A stretch of DNA of 64,000 bases, taken from positions 123,098-187,097 of the forward strand of contig CAWAOQ010000011.1 of NCBI GenBank assembly GCA_963783785.1, given 5' to 3'. Within the stretch, counting starts at the first letter, position 1. Every line of letters starts with the position of its first letter. The DNA is from CADEEN01 sp963783785 (lineage in GTDB: Bacteria; Pseudomonadota; Gammaproteobacteria; Burkholderiales; Burkholderiaceae_C). Below are positions 1-9,019 of this stretch, in pieces. Position numbers and translations under genes: made by a program. Below the pieces are notes generated by a model, which saw only the letters and a program-made list of their open reading frames with translations, did no database searches and was not told the origin of the DNA.

Positions 1-829
1 TCAACGCGTACTTGCCCGCCAGCAACGCCACGATGCCGTCGACTTCGTCGTCGCCGTCGTTGATGCCCTCGAGCAGCGTCCACTGGTACTGGATCGGGTA
101 GCCGGTGGCGCGTGCATAACGCTCGCCCGCCGCCACCAGGTCGGCCGGATCGATGCGCGGCGCACGCGGCAGCAATTCGGCACGCAGGCCAGCCTTGGTG
201 GTGTGCAGCGACAGCGCCAGCGCCGGCCTGACGCGGCCCACCGGCAGCTGCTGCAGCCGCTCGAACACGCGCTCGTCGCCGACCGTCGACAGCACGATGT
301 TCTTGTGGCCGATGGCGCCCTCGTTGCCGAGCAGCTCGATCGCCGCCATCACGTTGTCGAGGTTGTGCGCCGGCTCGCCCATGCCCATCAACACCACCTT
401 GCTCACCGGCCGCAGGCTGCGCGCGAGCGCGACCTGCGCGACGATCTCGGCGCTGCCGAGCTGGCGCGCGAGGCCGCCCTGGCCGGTCATGCAGAACACG
501 CAGCCGACCGCACAGCCGACCTGCGTCGACACGCACAGCCCGCCGCGCGGCAGCAACACGCTCTCGACAGCCTGGCCGTCGGCCAGCTCGACCAGCAGAC
601 GCGACGAGCCGTCGCCGGCCGGGTGCTCCGAGCGCAGCCGCGCCAGTCCGGCGAGGTCATCGACGAGCGTGGGCAGTGCGTCGCGCAGCGCCTGCGGCAG
701 GTAATGCTCGAGGCGGCGGCGGCCACTGTCCTGCGGGCGCGCCTGCACCCAGCGGCGCAGCACGTGCGCCTCATGGGCGGGCCCCGCGCCGAGGCACTTC
801 AGGCGCTGGCGGAGGTGCTCGATGCGCAC
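1..829 (-). CDS. rlmN: RlmN-family radical SAM rRNA methyltransferase, 3' end beyond the window
   Basis: Radical SAM enzyme of the RlmN/Cfr family, which methylates C2 of an adenine in 23S rRNA (and tRNA in RlmN proper). The minus-strand frame reads through to the left edge with no stop, so the C-terminus is missing. The radical SAM cysteines are visible as CAVGCVFC, preceded by the family-typical CVSTQVG. Downstream are VLMGMGEPAHNLDNV (SAM-binding GEP), LALSLHTT and IQYQWTLLEGIND, all typical of RlmN. The start is taken as GTG at 829 (VRIEHLRQRLK), overlapping the ClC gene end by about 30 bases, so the two are probably co-transcribed. The N-terminal accessory region is short, so this may be the shorter RlmN-like paralogue of betaproteobacteria rather than the housekeeping copy. 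Confidence 0.88.
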   Translation of the reverse strand, partial: MRIEHLRQRLKCLGAGPAHEAHVLRRWVQARPQDSGRRRLEHYLPQALRDALPTLVDDLAGLARLRSEHPAGDGSSRLLVELADGQAVESVLLPRGGLCVSTQVGCAVGCVFCMTGQGGLARQLGSAEIVAQVALARSLRPVSKVVLMGMGEPAHNLDNVMAAIELLGNEGAIGHKNIVLSTVGDERVFERLQQLPVGRVRPALALSLHTTKAGLRAELLPRAPRIDPADLVAAGERYARATGYPIQYQWTLLEGINDGDDEVDGIVALLAGKYAL

Positions 830-2268
830 GGCTGCGGTGGTTCGGCCGGTGGTGGCGGCAGCGGCAACAAGGCTGCAAGCTCGTAATACAGTGGCGGCGT
901 CACCAGGCGCGCGAGCGCACCGGCCAGCAGCGCACACGCCATCAGGCTGAGCACCATCGCGTGGCCCGACACCATCTCCATGACGATGATGAACGCAGTG
1001 ATCGGGCCTTGCGTGGTGGCAGCGAGGAATCCGACCATCCCGAGCGCGATCAGCGGGATTGCCGCCTCGGGGCCGACACCGGCCAGCAGCGCGACATCGT
1101 GGCCAATGCCGGCGCCAATCGCCAACGATGGTGCGAACAATCCCGCTGGTACGCCAGTCCATGACGACAGCCAGGTGGCGCAGAACTTCAGCAACGTGTA
1201 GACGCCCGGCAGCTCCGCCCGGCCTTCGAGCAGCGCGCGTGTCGGCGCGTAGCCCGCTCCGGCCGTGGCACCGTCGGTGACGATGCCGATCACCGCGACC
1301 AGCAACGCACAACCGGCAGCGAAGTGCAGCGCGTGGTCCCGTCGCCAGCGGCTGAACCGATCCGGCAGGCCACGAACCGACACCACGATCAAGCGCGAGA
1401 ACAGCCCCCCCGCGAGGCCGGTCACAACGGCGACCAGCAATCCGGGAAGCAGCAGCGACCACGACAGCGACTGCACGCGCAGACGACCGAAGTAGGTCTC
1501 GTTGCCGAAGATCGACACGGCCACCAGCCCGGCCAGGACGATGCTCGCAATCACCAGTGCGCTGTGCGACATGCTGCGCCGACGCGAGAGCTGTTCGAGT
1601 GCGAAGACGATGCCTCCGAGCGGCGTGTTGAACGCGGCAGCGATGCCCGCTGCCGCGCCTGCGACCATCAGGTCGTGGGCGTCGATGCCCGAATGCGGCG
1701 AAAGCCATCGCCGCGCATGCACCATCACGCCGGCGCCGACCTGCACCGTTGGGCCCTCGCGCCCGATCGACAGGCCGGCCAACATGCCGCCAGACACCAG
1801 CCCGACCTTGTGCAAAGAAGTGCGCAGCGAGACGAGCCACGACTGTTGCACCGGGTGCAAGTCATCGTCGAGCGCCCGCACCACCTGCGGAATCCCGGAG
1901 CCCAACGAGCCCGGTGCGTAGCGTTGCGTCCACCACAGCAGTGCCACCGTCAGCAGCGGCGTCCAGAGTAGCGACATGTAGTTGCCATGCGACCCGAATT
2001 GCTGCAAGCGGGCGAAACCGTGGCTCGCGGCCTCGGCGAGCAGTGTGAAGCCGACGACGACGAGGCCGGTGGCGGCGGCATAAGCCAGTACCACGGCACG
2101 ATCGCCCCATTGCCTGCCTGCCAGCATCTCGCGCTGCAGGTTGCGCCAGAACTCGGGCTCGATGTCGCGTACCACCATCCAGCCGCCCCGCAGTGCGGCA
2201 CGGCACCGGTCGAGCAGATCCGTGCAGTGCAACCGTGTGCGCGGCTTGGGGTCGACAGGCGGCGCCAT
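799..2268 (-). CDS. ClC-family chloride channel/transporter
   Basis: Voltage-gated chloride channel (ClC) family, 489 residues, inner membrane, moving chloride and in many bacterial members exchanging it for protons. The family's selectivity signatures are in order: GSGIPQ (residues 123-128), GREGPTVQ (169-176, with the gating glutamate present) and GLFAPSLAIGAG (about 371-382). There is a hydrophilic N-terminal tail of about 55 residues and no CBS domains. It lies 45 bases downstream of the marR gene on the same strand and overlaps rlmN, giving a probable operon marR-clc-rlmN. A role in acid or osmotic stress is inferred from the trehalose and antiporter neighbours. Confidence 0.93.
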   Translation of the reverse strand: MAPPVDPKPRTRLHCTDLLDRCRAALRGGWMVVRDIEPEFWRNLQREMLAGRQWGDRAVVLAYAAATGLVVVGFTLLAEAASHGFARLQQFGSHGNYMSLLWTPLLTVALLWWTQRYAPGSLGSGIPQVVRALDDDLHPVQQSWLVSLRTSLHKVGLVSGGMLAGLSIGREGPTVQVGAGVMVHARRWLSPHSGIDAHDLMVAGAAAGIAAAFNTPLGGIVFALEQLSRRRSMSHSALVIASIVLAGLVAVSIFGNETYFGRLRVQSLSWSLLLPGLLVAVVTGLAGGLFSRLIVVSVRGLPDRFSRWRRDHALHFAAGCALLVAVIGIVTDGATAGAGYAPTRALLEGRAELPGVYTLLKFCATWLSSWTGVPAGLFAPSLAIGAGIGHDVALLAGVGPEAAIPLIALGMVGFLAATTQGPITAFIIVMEMVSGHAMVLSLMACALLAGALARLVTPPLYYELAALLPLPPPPAEPPQPCASSTSASA

Positions 2269-2313
2269 GCTGGCAATCGGGCGTGTGCGGCAATACTGCT
2301 GCGTCGCCCGACG

Positions 2314-2841
2314 CTACATCTGGGCCAGCGGTATGCCGGCCGCCCTCTCGTCGGCGTGCAACTCGGCCAGCAGGAGTGCGAGATCGCGGTCCAGGCGATC
2401 GAGGGTCTTGGCGTCCAGGCGGCCCAGGGCCTCGGGCAGGACGCCCGCAAAGGGGCCTGGTGCCTTGCGCAGCACACGCCCGCCTGCAGGCAGGATGTGC
2501 AGTTGCACGGCCCGCCGGTCCGGGCCCTTCTTCTCCGCCGCCACCAGTTCAGCCGCCACCAATGCCTTCACCAGGTTGCTGGCCGTGGTCTGGTGGATGT
2601 CCATCGCCTGGGCCAGGCCATTGACACCAATGCCCGGGGCCGCGCGGACGACGCTGAGCGCCCACAACTGCGCGCCGCCGATGCCCGCTTTCTTCTCGAC
2701 CTGCTGGAAGTGCGTTTTGACGGCGTTGAAGACGAGCCGGAAACGCCGCAGCACACGGGCCGCGGAATTGCTCATGTCCAGTGAAGGTGCAGGCGCCACG
2801 GCTACGGCATGGGGCACGCGGGGTCTGGCGGCTACGGGCAT
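2314..2841 (-). CDS. MarR-family transcriptional regulator
   Basis: Winged-helix regulator of about 175 residues. The DNA-binding region reads GVNGLAQAMDIHQTTASNLVKALVAAELV (given here only as a region, centred near residue 85) and is followed by a wing-like stretch (KKGPDRRAVQLHILP) and a C-terminal dimerisation helix pair. The chosen start is ATG at 2841 (MPVAARPR). An internal ATG at 2775 (MSNSAARV) would give a 153-residue protein that still covers the fold. The frame stays open further upstream, but that stretch holds a palindrome and looks non-coding. It leads the clc-rlmN operon and has a palindrome of the window-wide ATTTG type about 125 bases upstream, so it is the best candidate for the protein that binds those sites. 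Confidence 0.85.
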   Translation of the reverse strand: MPVAARPRVPHAVAVAPAPSLDMSNSAARVLRRFRLVFNAVKTHFQQVEKKAGIGGAQLWALSVVRAAPGIGVNGLAQAMDIHQTTASNLVKALVAAELVAAEKKGPDRRAVQLHILPAGGRVLRKAPGPFAGVLPEALGRLDAKTLDRLDRDLALLLAELHADERAAGIPLAQM

Positions 2842-2966
2842 GGCTTCATGATAGGCGGCACAATTTTTCCGCTGCGGCACCCAAAAAAAGCGGGATCCCC
2901 GAAAGGACCCCGAATCGTTCGCTCCTGACCGCCCACCGCCGGTTGACGATGGATGGCCGACAAACT

Positions 2967-2982
2967 GTATTTGTTTAAATGC
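2967..2982. promoter_or_regulatory. Candidate operator, site A (upstream of marR)
   Basis: GTATTTGTTTAAATGC is an imperfect inverted repeat of the same design as sites at 3664, 6947 and 21485. It lies between the pal and marR genes, about 125 bases before the marR start, in an AT-rich patch within GC-rich surroundings. Autoregulation of marR is inferred. Confidence 0.5.
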
Positions 2983-3023
2983 AATCCAACAACCCCAGGT
3001 AAGTGCGCATTGCGTGCAGCAAG

Positions 3024-3584
3024 TCACTTCGTCGGGTATTGGAGATCGGCGCGGCGGTTCTGGGCCCATGCGGCCTCGTCATGATCCGGTGCCTTCGGTC
3101 GGTTCTCGCCCCAGCTGACCGCTTCCATCTGCGACGCATTGACGCCGTACACCCGGAGTGCGCGCAGCACGGCCTCGGCGCGCCGTTGCCCGAGCGCCAG
3201 GTTGTACTCGGTGCCGCCGCGCTCGTCGGTGTGGCCCTCGATCTTGATCGCCAGGGCCGGATTGGCGGCCAGGTACTTGCCATGCCGCTCGATCAACGCC
3301 ACATATTCCGTCCTGATCGCGAACTCGTCGAAGTCGAAGTAGACGCTTCGCTCGATCGAGATCGCACTCTTGGGGTCGAGATGGGCAGGCAGCGCGGTCG
3401 CCGATACCGTCGCCGCAGGCGCCGGTCGTTGTGCCGCGGCCGTGCCCTGCGCGCTGGCGGCAGCGGGCGCGGAAGGTGTGGCTGCCGGCGCGGCAGACCC
3501 CGGTGGGCTCAGTGGCGTGCTGCTGCAAGCCGCCAACAGGCCGGACAGCAGCGTCAGCAGTGCAAGGCTCTTGATGCTCGTCAT
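3024..3584 (-). CDS. Pal/OmpA-family peptidoglycan-associated lipoprotein
   Basis: Outer-membrane lipoprotein of 186 residues with a C-terminal OmpA-like peptidoglycan-binding domain. It has a lipoprotein signal with lipobox LAAC, then an Ala/Pro-rich linker (to about residue 75), then YFDFDEFAI and the binding motif GHTDERGGTEYNLALGQRR, closely matching Pal. The start at 3584 (MTSIKSLALL) is chosen because AAGGAGG lies 8 bases upstream. No tolB or other tol genes are adjacent, so this is probably a second, stand-alone Pal-like protein rather than the core Tol-Pal one. A site B palindrome lies about 80 bases upstream, in promoter position. Confidence 0.88.
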   Translation of the reverse strand: MTSIKSLALLTLLSGLLAACSSTPLSPPGSAAPAATPSAPAAASAQGTAAAQRPAPAATVSATALPAHLDPKSAISIERSVYFDFDEFAIRTEYVALIERHGKYLAANPALAIKIEGHTDERGGTEYNLALGQRRAEAVLRALRVYGVNASQMEAVSWGENRPKAPDHDEAAWAQNRRADLQYPTK

Positions 3585-3663
3585 TCGTAGGCCTCCTTCA
3601 ACAGGGGATCGCATCGATGGGCAGCAACGACTGTCGCCGCAGGCCTCGGATTATGCGCGACTC

Positions 3664-3679
3664 ACATTTGTCTAAATGT
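3664..3679. promoter_or_regulatory. Candidate operator, site B (upstream of pal-like gene)
   Basis: ACATTTGTCTAAATGT is a dyad with 6-base perfect arms and a 4-base centre, about 80 bases before the pal-like start codon. The gene on its other side (otsB) ends toward it, so the pal-like gene is the only plausible target. Confidence 0.6.
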
Positions 3680-3730
3680 ATTTTTTCGATGGATCACGTC
3701 ACTCACCCGAGGTGGCGATCGCGTGCCGCG

Positions 3731-4534
3731 TCAGGCCGGATCCGGCGGCGGCAGATTCGCCAGCGCGCGCTCCAGCAGCAATGCCACCTCGCTCGGGCTG
3801 TCGAGATAGAAGCGCGCGCGCGAGGTGGGGTCGTCGCGACCGACACGCACCGTCAACCACGACGGTGGGGCCGCGGCAAAGACCGGTTCGTCGTTCACGT
3901 CGTCGCCGGCGAACAGCGCACAACTTGCGCCGCTGCGTGCCAGCAGCGCACGCACCGCGTGCGCCTTGTCCGGCGCGCCTTGCGCAGTTGCGTTGACGAC
4001 CATCTTGCCGGCGAAGACGTGCAGTGGCGCCGGCGTCGACGCCAGCGTTTGACGAATCAGCGCGAGCGCGTGTCCGGGCTCGCGCGACAAGCGGTAGTGC
4101 AGCGCGATCGACTGGCCTTTGTCTTCGATGGTGACGCCGGCCGCCGCCAGTGCCTCGGTCTTGGCCAACAGCGACCGGCGCAGCGGCTCGAGCGCGTCCG
4201 CGCGTGCCGCAGCCCCCGCAGCGTCGATGTCGTCTTCGGCCCCGTGGTTGCCGATGATGTATTGCGGCTCGAAACCGAGCCGGCCGCGAACGTCGGCCAG
4301 AGCCCGGCCCGTCACGATGGCCACCGGCAGCCGGGTTGCCAGCCTCGCCAGTCGTGCGGAGACCGCCGTCGGGATCCGCGCCCAGCCCGGGCGCAACACG
4401 ATCGGCGCCAGCGTGCCGTCGAAGTCAAACGCCAGCAGCGGCCGCTGTCGCATCAGTTCGGCCAACGCCGCTTCGCCTTCGTTCGTGAACAGGTGCTTCA
4501 TCGCGATCGGGCTGGCTCCAGCATGGCCGCTCAA
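3731..4534 (-). CDS. otsB: Trehalose-6-phosphate phosphatase
   Basis: Removes phosphate from trehalose-6-phosphate to give the osmoprotectant trehalose. It is a 267-residue HAD-superfamily protein: motif I is LAFDFDGTL (about residues 34-42, nucleophile Asp plus acid/base Asp), motif II lies in AIVTGR, and motif III/IV residues are in FAGDDVNDEPVF near residue 215. Length and motif order match OtsB. The first ATG (4534) overlaps the otsA stop (ATGA), showing translational coupling; an internal ATG at residue 12 (MKHLF) is a second possible start. Substrate supply comes from the upstream otsA. Confidence 0.93.
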   Translation of the reverse strand: MSGHAGASPIAMKHLFTNEGEAALAELMRQRPLLAFDFDGTLAPIVLRPGWARIPTAVSARLARLATRLPVAIVTGRALADVRGRLGFEPQYIIGNHGAEDDIDAAGAAARADALEPLRRSLLAKTEALAAAGVTIEDKGQSIALHYRLSREPGHALALIRQTLASTPAPLHVFAGKMVVNATAQGAPDKAHAVRALLARSGASCALFAGDDVNDEPVFAAAPPSWLTVRVGRDDPTSRARFYLDSPSEVALLLERALANLPPPDPA

Positions 4535-6885
4535 GCGGGTCCGTGGCGGCGCACGCGGGCCTCGATGCGCGAGCGCAAGCGCCAGCGGCCAGCGTCGGCG
4601 AGCATGCGGCCGGCCCAGCGGAAGACGTTGAACTCGCGCACGGTGCTGCGCAGGCTGGCCATCCGCTCGCGTTGCTCGCCCTCGGGCATCGTCGCAGCGC
4701 GATGCAAGGCATCGGCGGTTTCTTCGACGTGGTAGGGATTGACGATCAGGGCCTCGGCCAGCTCGCGCGCGGCGCCGGCGAAGCGGCTCAGCACGAGCAC
4801 GCCCTGCATGTCGTCACGAGCAGCGACAAACTCCTTGCACACCAGGTTCATGCCATCGTGCAGGCTCGTGACCACGCAGATGTTCGCCGCGCGAAACAGC
4901 TCCGTCACCGCATCGTGCTCATGGTGGTGCGCCAACAGGTGCACCGGTTGGTAGCCCGGCCTGCCAAAGCGCTCGTTGATGCGCTGCGTGACACGCTGCA
5001 CGCGCTCCTGGAAGCTGCGGTACTCGTCGAGCGCGCCGCGCGTGGGTGCAGCCACCTGAACGAAGACGAAGCGGCCGATCCAGGCCGGCCACTTCTCGAG
5101 CAGCCGCTCGACCGCGTTCAGCCGCTCGAGGATGCCCTTGGTGTAGTCGTAGCGGTCGACACCCACCGCCAGGCAAGCGTCGGCGGGCAGCCCCAGGCGA
5201 GCGATCACGCGGCGCCGGCACTCATCGACCGACGGCCATGCGGCGGTTTCCGTCGCGCTGGGCCACTCGATCGAGATCGGGTAGCTCTCGACCAGCGTCT
5301 CCTTTTCCCGGTAGGCGATCGTCGAGTGTTCGTGCTCGATGCGCGCCTCGAGGTAGCGATCGACCGTCTCGATGAAGTTCTTGCAGTGGTAGCGGGTGTG
5401 AAAGCCCAGGATCGTGCTGCCCAGCATGCCTTGCAGGATCTCGCGCCGCCACGGGCAGATGCCGAACGACTCCGGATTCGGCCACGGGATGTGCCAGAAG
5501 GTCAGGATCGTGGCCTGTGGCAGGCGCTCGCGGATCATCGCCGGCAGCAGCGCGAAGTGGTAGTCCTGCACCAGCACCACCGGGTCCTCGCCCCGCGCTT
5601 CGGCGACCACCGCGTCGGCAAAGCGCTGGTTGACGACCCGATAGGCTTCCCAGTCCGACTCGCGGAACACCGGTCGCACGTGAGCCACATGGCACAGCGG
5701 CCACATCCCTTCGTTGGCGAAGCCGTAGTAGTAGCCCTGCTCTTCCTCCGGCGAGAGCCAGATGCGACGCAACCAGTAGGCATCATGGCCCGGCGGCACG
5801 GCGACGCGATCACCAGCATCGACGACTTCGCGATCGGCGCTGCCGCTGCCGTGCGCCACCCAGGTACCCGAGCAGGTCCGCATCACCGGCTCGACCGCGG
5901 TGACCAAGCCGCTGGCGGGCCGTTTGACCACCACACCGCCTTCGCCGCGTTCGTGGATGTATGGCTCGCGGTTGGACACCACGATGACCTGGTCGCCGCT
6001 GAGTTGCGTGCGCAGCAGGGCGCGCAGACGCTCGGCAGTCCACTCGGCCTCGGGCCCCTGGGAACGCCGGTATTCATCCTCCAGGTCGCGCAGGCGGGCT
6101 CGCAGGTCGGCGGCAAACGGCGCGAGTTCTGGCGCCGGCAACAGCGGGCTGAGCAGGCCCTCGCCGCGCATGATGGCGCGCACACCGTTGACCCAGCCGC
6201 GCCAGCTCAGCTGGGCCACGACCATTGTGATCACCGCAATCACCAGGCCGAGCGCGGCAATCAGCCCGATCAGGTAGCGCCGGGTGTCCTGGCTGCGGCG
6301 ATCGATGAAACTCAGGTCGTGCACCAGCACCAGCCGGCCCACGACTTCCGGCACCAGCCTGTTCGCGCCCGCCTCGAATGCCGCGACGGGCGTCGAGGCG
6401 GCATCGCCCGGCGCCTCTTGCGCGGCACCATCGCTTTCGAGTGCGACCGGTGCCGGCGGAGCCGGTCGCTGACCGATCACCTCATGGACACCGACGTGCA
6501 CCGCACCCCCGGCGAGCGCCAGCCGCGGCTCCCCCCGCCGCGCGAGATCCACCGCAGCCGCACAGGTCAGTCCAGCGGGGAACCGGCCCGTGCTTTGCAG
6601 CAGGCGGCCGTCCGCGCTGCACAGGCCGATCGCGAACAGCCGCTCGTCCTGCGCCGCGCGATCGAACAATGGTTGCAGGCGTGACGGCCGGTCCGCGATG
6701 ATGGCCTCGGAGACCGAATCCGACAGCGCACTGGCAACCAGCACGCCGCGGCTGTTCAGGTCGCGGCTGAACCACCGCAGCGTCACCTGGTCAAGCAGTG
6801 GTACGGCGAGCGTCGCGGCCACCACCAGCGTGACCAGAAGCGGCAGCAGGAATCTCAACTGCAGGCGCAGCGTCTTCAGGCCCAT
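4531..6885 (-). CDS. otsA: Membrane-anchored trehalose-6-phosphate synthase with N-terminal sensor-like module
   Basis: Joins UDP-glucose and glucose-6-phosphate into trehalose-6-phosphate. The GT20 catalytic domain runs from about residue 298 to 775, with VIVVSNREPY, VQDYHFALLP, FWHIPWPNPE, GVDRYDYTKGI and SLHDGMNLVCKEF all typical of OtsA. The protein has 784 residues against the usual 450-500. The extra N-terminus has a membrane helix at about 9-31, a soluble probably periplasmic segment (32-203), a second membrane helix at about 204-226 and a linker resembling a HAMP region (227-275). This is the layout of a signalling receptor. otsB follows with an ATGA overlap. A palindrome (site C) lies 60 bases upstream, shared with the divergent GH15 gene. 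Confidence 0.92.
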   Translation of the reverse strand: MGLKTLRLQLRFLLPLLVTLVVAATLAVPLLDQVTLRWFSRDLNSRGVLVASALSDSVSEAIIADRPSRLQPLFDRAAQDERLFAIGLCSADGRLLQSTGRFPAGLTCAAAVDLARRGEPRLALAGGAVHVGVHEVIGQRPAPPAPVALESDGAAQEAPGDAASTPVAAFEAGANRLVPEVVGRLVLVHDLSFIDRRSQDTRRYLIGLIAALGLVIAVITMVVAQLSWRGWVNGVRAIMRGEGLLSPLLPAPELAPFAADLRARLRDLEDEYRRSQGPEAEWTAERLRALLRTQLSGDQVIVVSNREPYIHERGEGGVVVKRPASGLVTAVEPVMRTCSGTWVAHGSGSADREVVDAGDRVAVPPGHDAYWLRRIWLSPEEEQGYYYGFANEGMWPLCHVAHVRPVFRESDWEAYRVVNQRFADAVVAEARGEDPVVLVQDYHFALLPAMIRERLPQATILTFWHIPWPNPESFGICPWRREILQGMLGSTILGFHTRYHCKNFIETVDRYLEARIEHEHSTIAYREKETLVESYPISIEWPSATETAAWPSVDECRRRVIARLGLPADACLAVGVDRYDYTKGILERLNAVERLLEKWPAWIGRFVFVQVAAPTRGALDEYRSFQERVQRVTQRINERFGRPGYQPVHLLAHHHEHDAVTELFRAANICVVTSLHDGMNLVCKEFVAARDDMQGVLVLSRFAGAARELAEALIVNPYHVEETADALHRAATMPEGEQRERMASLRSTVREFNVFRWAGRMLADAGRWRLRSRIEARVRRHGPA

Positions 6886-6946
6886 GGTACGCAGTGGAAA
6901 TCGTCAGCGGACAGACGTAATCTCGGCTCCATGATCGACTGACTAT

Positions 6947-6962
6947 ACATTTGACCAAATCT
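6947..6962. promoter_or_regulatory. Candidate operator, site C (between otsA and GH15 gene)
   Basis: ACATTTGACCAAATCT sits inside a longer dyad flanked by TATA on each side (6943-6965). It is about 60 bases from the otsA start and 54 from the GH15 start, so one regulator could control both directions. Confidence 0.6.
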
Positions 6963-7015
6963 ATACCCGAGAAGCCGTCGTCACTGCGCTTGTCACGAAC
7001 AGAAAGGCCCTGCCG

Positions 7016-8833
7016 ATGATGTCACCGTCCCCCTCCGGCCGCCCAGCCGCCAGCCTGGAGTTGGCACTGATCGGCAATGGCACAGTCGGCGCGCTGGTCT
7101 CCAGGTGCGGCAGTGTCGTTTGGTGCTGCATGCCGCGCTTCGACAGCCCGCCGGTCTTCGATGCGCTGCTGGCCAGCGCCGACGGACTGCCGCTCGACGG
7201 CGCGATGACGGTCGAGATCGAGGGACTGGCCCGCATCGAGCAGGCCTACGACGCCGGCACGGCCATCGTGCGCACGCAACTGTGGGACGATCGCGGCCAG
7301 GGCGTCGAACTGGCGGACTTTGCACCCCGCTTCGTCAACCGTGACCGCATGTTCCGGCCGGCGCAGCTGGTGCGGCGCCTGCGGCCGCTGGCAGGGCACC
7401 CGCGCGTGCGCGTCACGGTTCGTCCACGCGGCGATTGGGGCGGCGCGCCACCGACGCTGACGCGCGGCAGCCACCACTTGCGCTACGTGATGCCCAGTTG
7501 CACGCTGCGTCTGAACACCAGCGTTCCGTTGACCTACGTCGTCGACGGCACCTGGTTCTCGTTGCATGGTCCGGTCAGCCTGCTGCTCGGGCCCGACGAG
7601 ACGCTGGCCGGCGGCATCGACGACACCGCGCGCGAGTTCGAGGAACAGACGGCGCTGTACTGGCGCCACTGGAGCCGCCGCCTGGCAGTGCCTCTGGAAT
7701 GGCAGGACGCGGTGATCCGCGCCGCGATCACGCTCAAGCTGTGCCAGTACGAAGACACCGGCGCCATCGTCGCGGCGATGACCACCAGCGTGCCAGAGGC
7801 GCCGCACAGCGGTCGCAACTGGGACTATCGCTATTGCTGGCTGCGCGATGCCTTCTTCGTGGTGCGCGCGCTCAACAGCCTGGCCGAAGTCGGCACGATG
7901 GAAGACTATCTGCAATGGCTCTACAACGTGGTCCGCGGCGCCAAGGACGGCCACGTCCAGCCGCTGTACGGCGTCGGGCTCGAGCCGACCGTGCAGGAGT
8001 CGGTGATCGCTCACGCCGCCGGCTACCGCGGCATGGGCCCGGTGCGCGTCGGCAACCAGGCGCATGAGCACCTGCAGCACGACGTCTATGGCAGCATCGT
8101 GCTCGGTGCCGCGCAGGGATTCCTCGACCACCGCCTGTTCCGTCGCGGCGACGCAGCAGACTTCGCCGCGCTCGAGGTGATGGGCGAACAGGCCTGGCGC
8201 CTGCACGACCAACCCGACGCCGGCATCTGGGAGCTGCGAACGCGGGCCCGCGTGCACACCTCCTCGACGCTGATGTGCTGGGCTGCATGCGACCGGCTCG
8301 CCCGCATCGCCACGGCGCTCGGCCAGGGCGAGCGGGCCGGTCTGTGGCAGAGCCGGGCCGCCGTCATTCGCGAGACGATCCTGCAGCGCGCCTGGAACGC
8401 GGAGCGCCAGGCCTTCGTCGAAAGCCTCGACGGCCGCGACCTGGATGCCAGCGTGCTGCTGATGGCCGAGGTGGGTTTCCTGCCGCCGAGCGACTCACGC
8501 TTCGTCAGCACCGTGATGGCGATGGAGCAAACGCTGTGCGACGGGCCGTTCATGCGCCGCTACGAGGCCGAGGACGACTTCGGCCGCCCGCTGACGACCT
8601 TCAATGTCTGCTCGTTCTGGCGCGTCGATGCGCTGGCCCGCATCGGCCGGCGCGACGAAGCGCGCGAAGCCTTCGAGGCCCTGCTGGCGCGCCGCAACGC
8701 GGTCGGCCTGTTGAGCGAAGACCTCGACCCGGTCACGGGCGAGTTGTGGGGCAATTTCCCGCAGACCTACTCGATGGTCGGCATCATCAACGGCGCCGTG
8801 CGGCTGTCGGCGCCGTGGGACAGCGCGGTCTGA
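7016..8833 (+). CDS. Glycoside hydrolase family 15 protein (glucoamylase/trehalase-like)
   Basis: 605-residue cytosolic protein of the GH15 family, which releases glucose from alpha-linked glucans or hydrolyses trehalose. Family features are the N-terminal beta domain beginning LELALIGNGTVGALV, the (alpha/alpha)6 barrel motif NWDYRYCWLRDAFF (about residues 267-280), a catalytic-acid region near EDLDPVTGELWGNFPQTYSMVG, and no signal peptide. The start ATG at 7016 is followed directly by another ATG. It is divergent from otsA-otsB, a common pairing. Trehalose or a storage glucan is therefore the inferred substrate, and it could turn trehalose over after stress. Exact specificity cannot be read from sequence. 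Confidence 0.88.
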   Translation: MMSPSPSGRPAASLELALIGNGTVGALVSRCGSVVWCCMPRFDSPPVFDALLASADGLPLDGAMTVEIEGLARIEQAYDAGTAIVRTQLWDDRGQGVELADFAPRFVNRDRMFRPAQLVRRLRPLAGHPRVRVTVRPRGDWGGAPPTLTRGSHHLRYVMPSCTLRLNTSVPLTYVVDGTWFSLHGPVSLLLGPDETLAGGIDDTAREFEEQTALYWRHWSRRLAVPLEWQDAVIRAAITLKLCQYEDTGAIVAAMTTSVPEAPHSGRNWDYRYCWLRDAFFVVRALNSLAEVGTMEDYLQWLYNVVRGAKDGHVQPLYGVGLEPTVQESVIAHAAGYRGMGPVRVGNQAHEHLQHDVYGSIVLGAAQGFLDHRLFRRGDAADFAALEVMGEQAWRLHDQPDAGIWELRTRARVHTSSTLMCWAACDRLARIATALGQGERAGLWQSRAAVIRETILQRAWNAERQAFVESLDGRDLDASVLLMAEVGFLPPSDSRFVSTVMAMEQTLCDGPFMRRYEAEDDFGRPLTTFNVCSFWRVDALARIGRRDEAREAFEALLARRNAVGLLSEDLDPVTGELWGNFPQTYSMVGIINGAVRLSAPWDSAV

Positions 8834-9019
8834 TGGCGATGCAGCATTTCCTCCAGGAAGCGCTGGCGAGCATGCAGGCCCTTGGCGGCGCGGCGACTTC
8901 GGCGCTGCGCGCGAGGTGAAGCCGTCACAACAGTCGCCCGCGGGAAATGAAGGAAAACCCGCACCCATGGGCTGCATACAATCATTCAGCAACCCCTCAC
9001 CGGGCCACCGGTCACCAGC

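Noticed and set aside
2842..3069. N-terminal extension of the MarR protein to 3069
   Set aside because: It would overlap the pal-like gene end and run through the site A palindrome; the extra residues are low-quality sequence not seen in MarR proteins.
4543..6684. Long open frame opposite otsA
   Set aside because: High-GC antisense shadow; the minus strand holds clear GT20 motifs, and the plus-strand protein is rich in Arg/His/Ala without any family pattern.
8834..9019. Short frames between the GH15 and mnhE genes
   Set aside because: Only 186 bases; no start with a ribosome site and no recognisable product. It is more likely promoter and leader for the antiporter operon.
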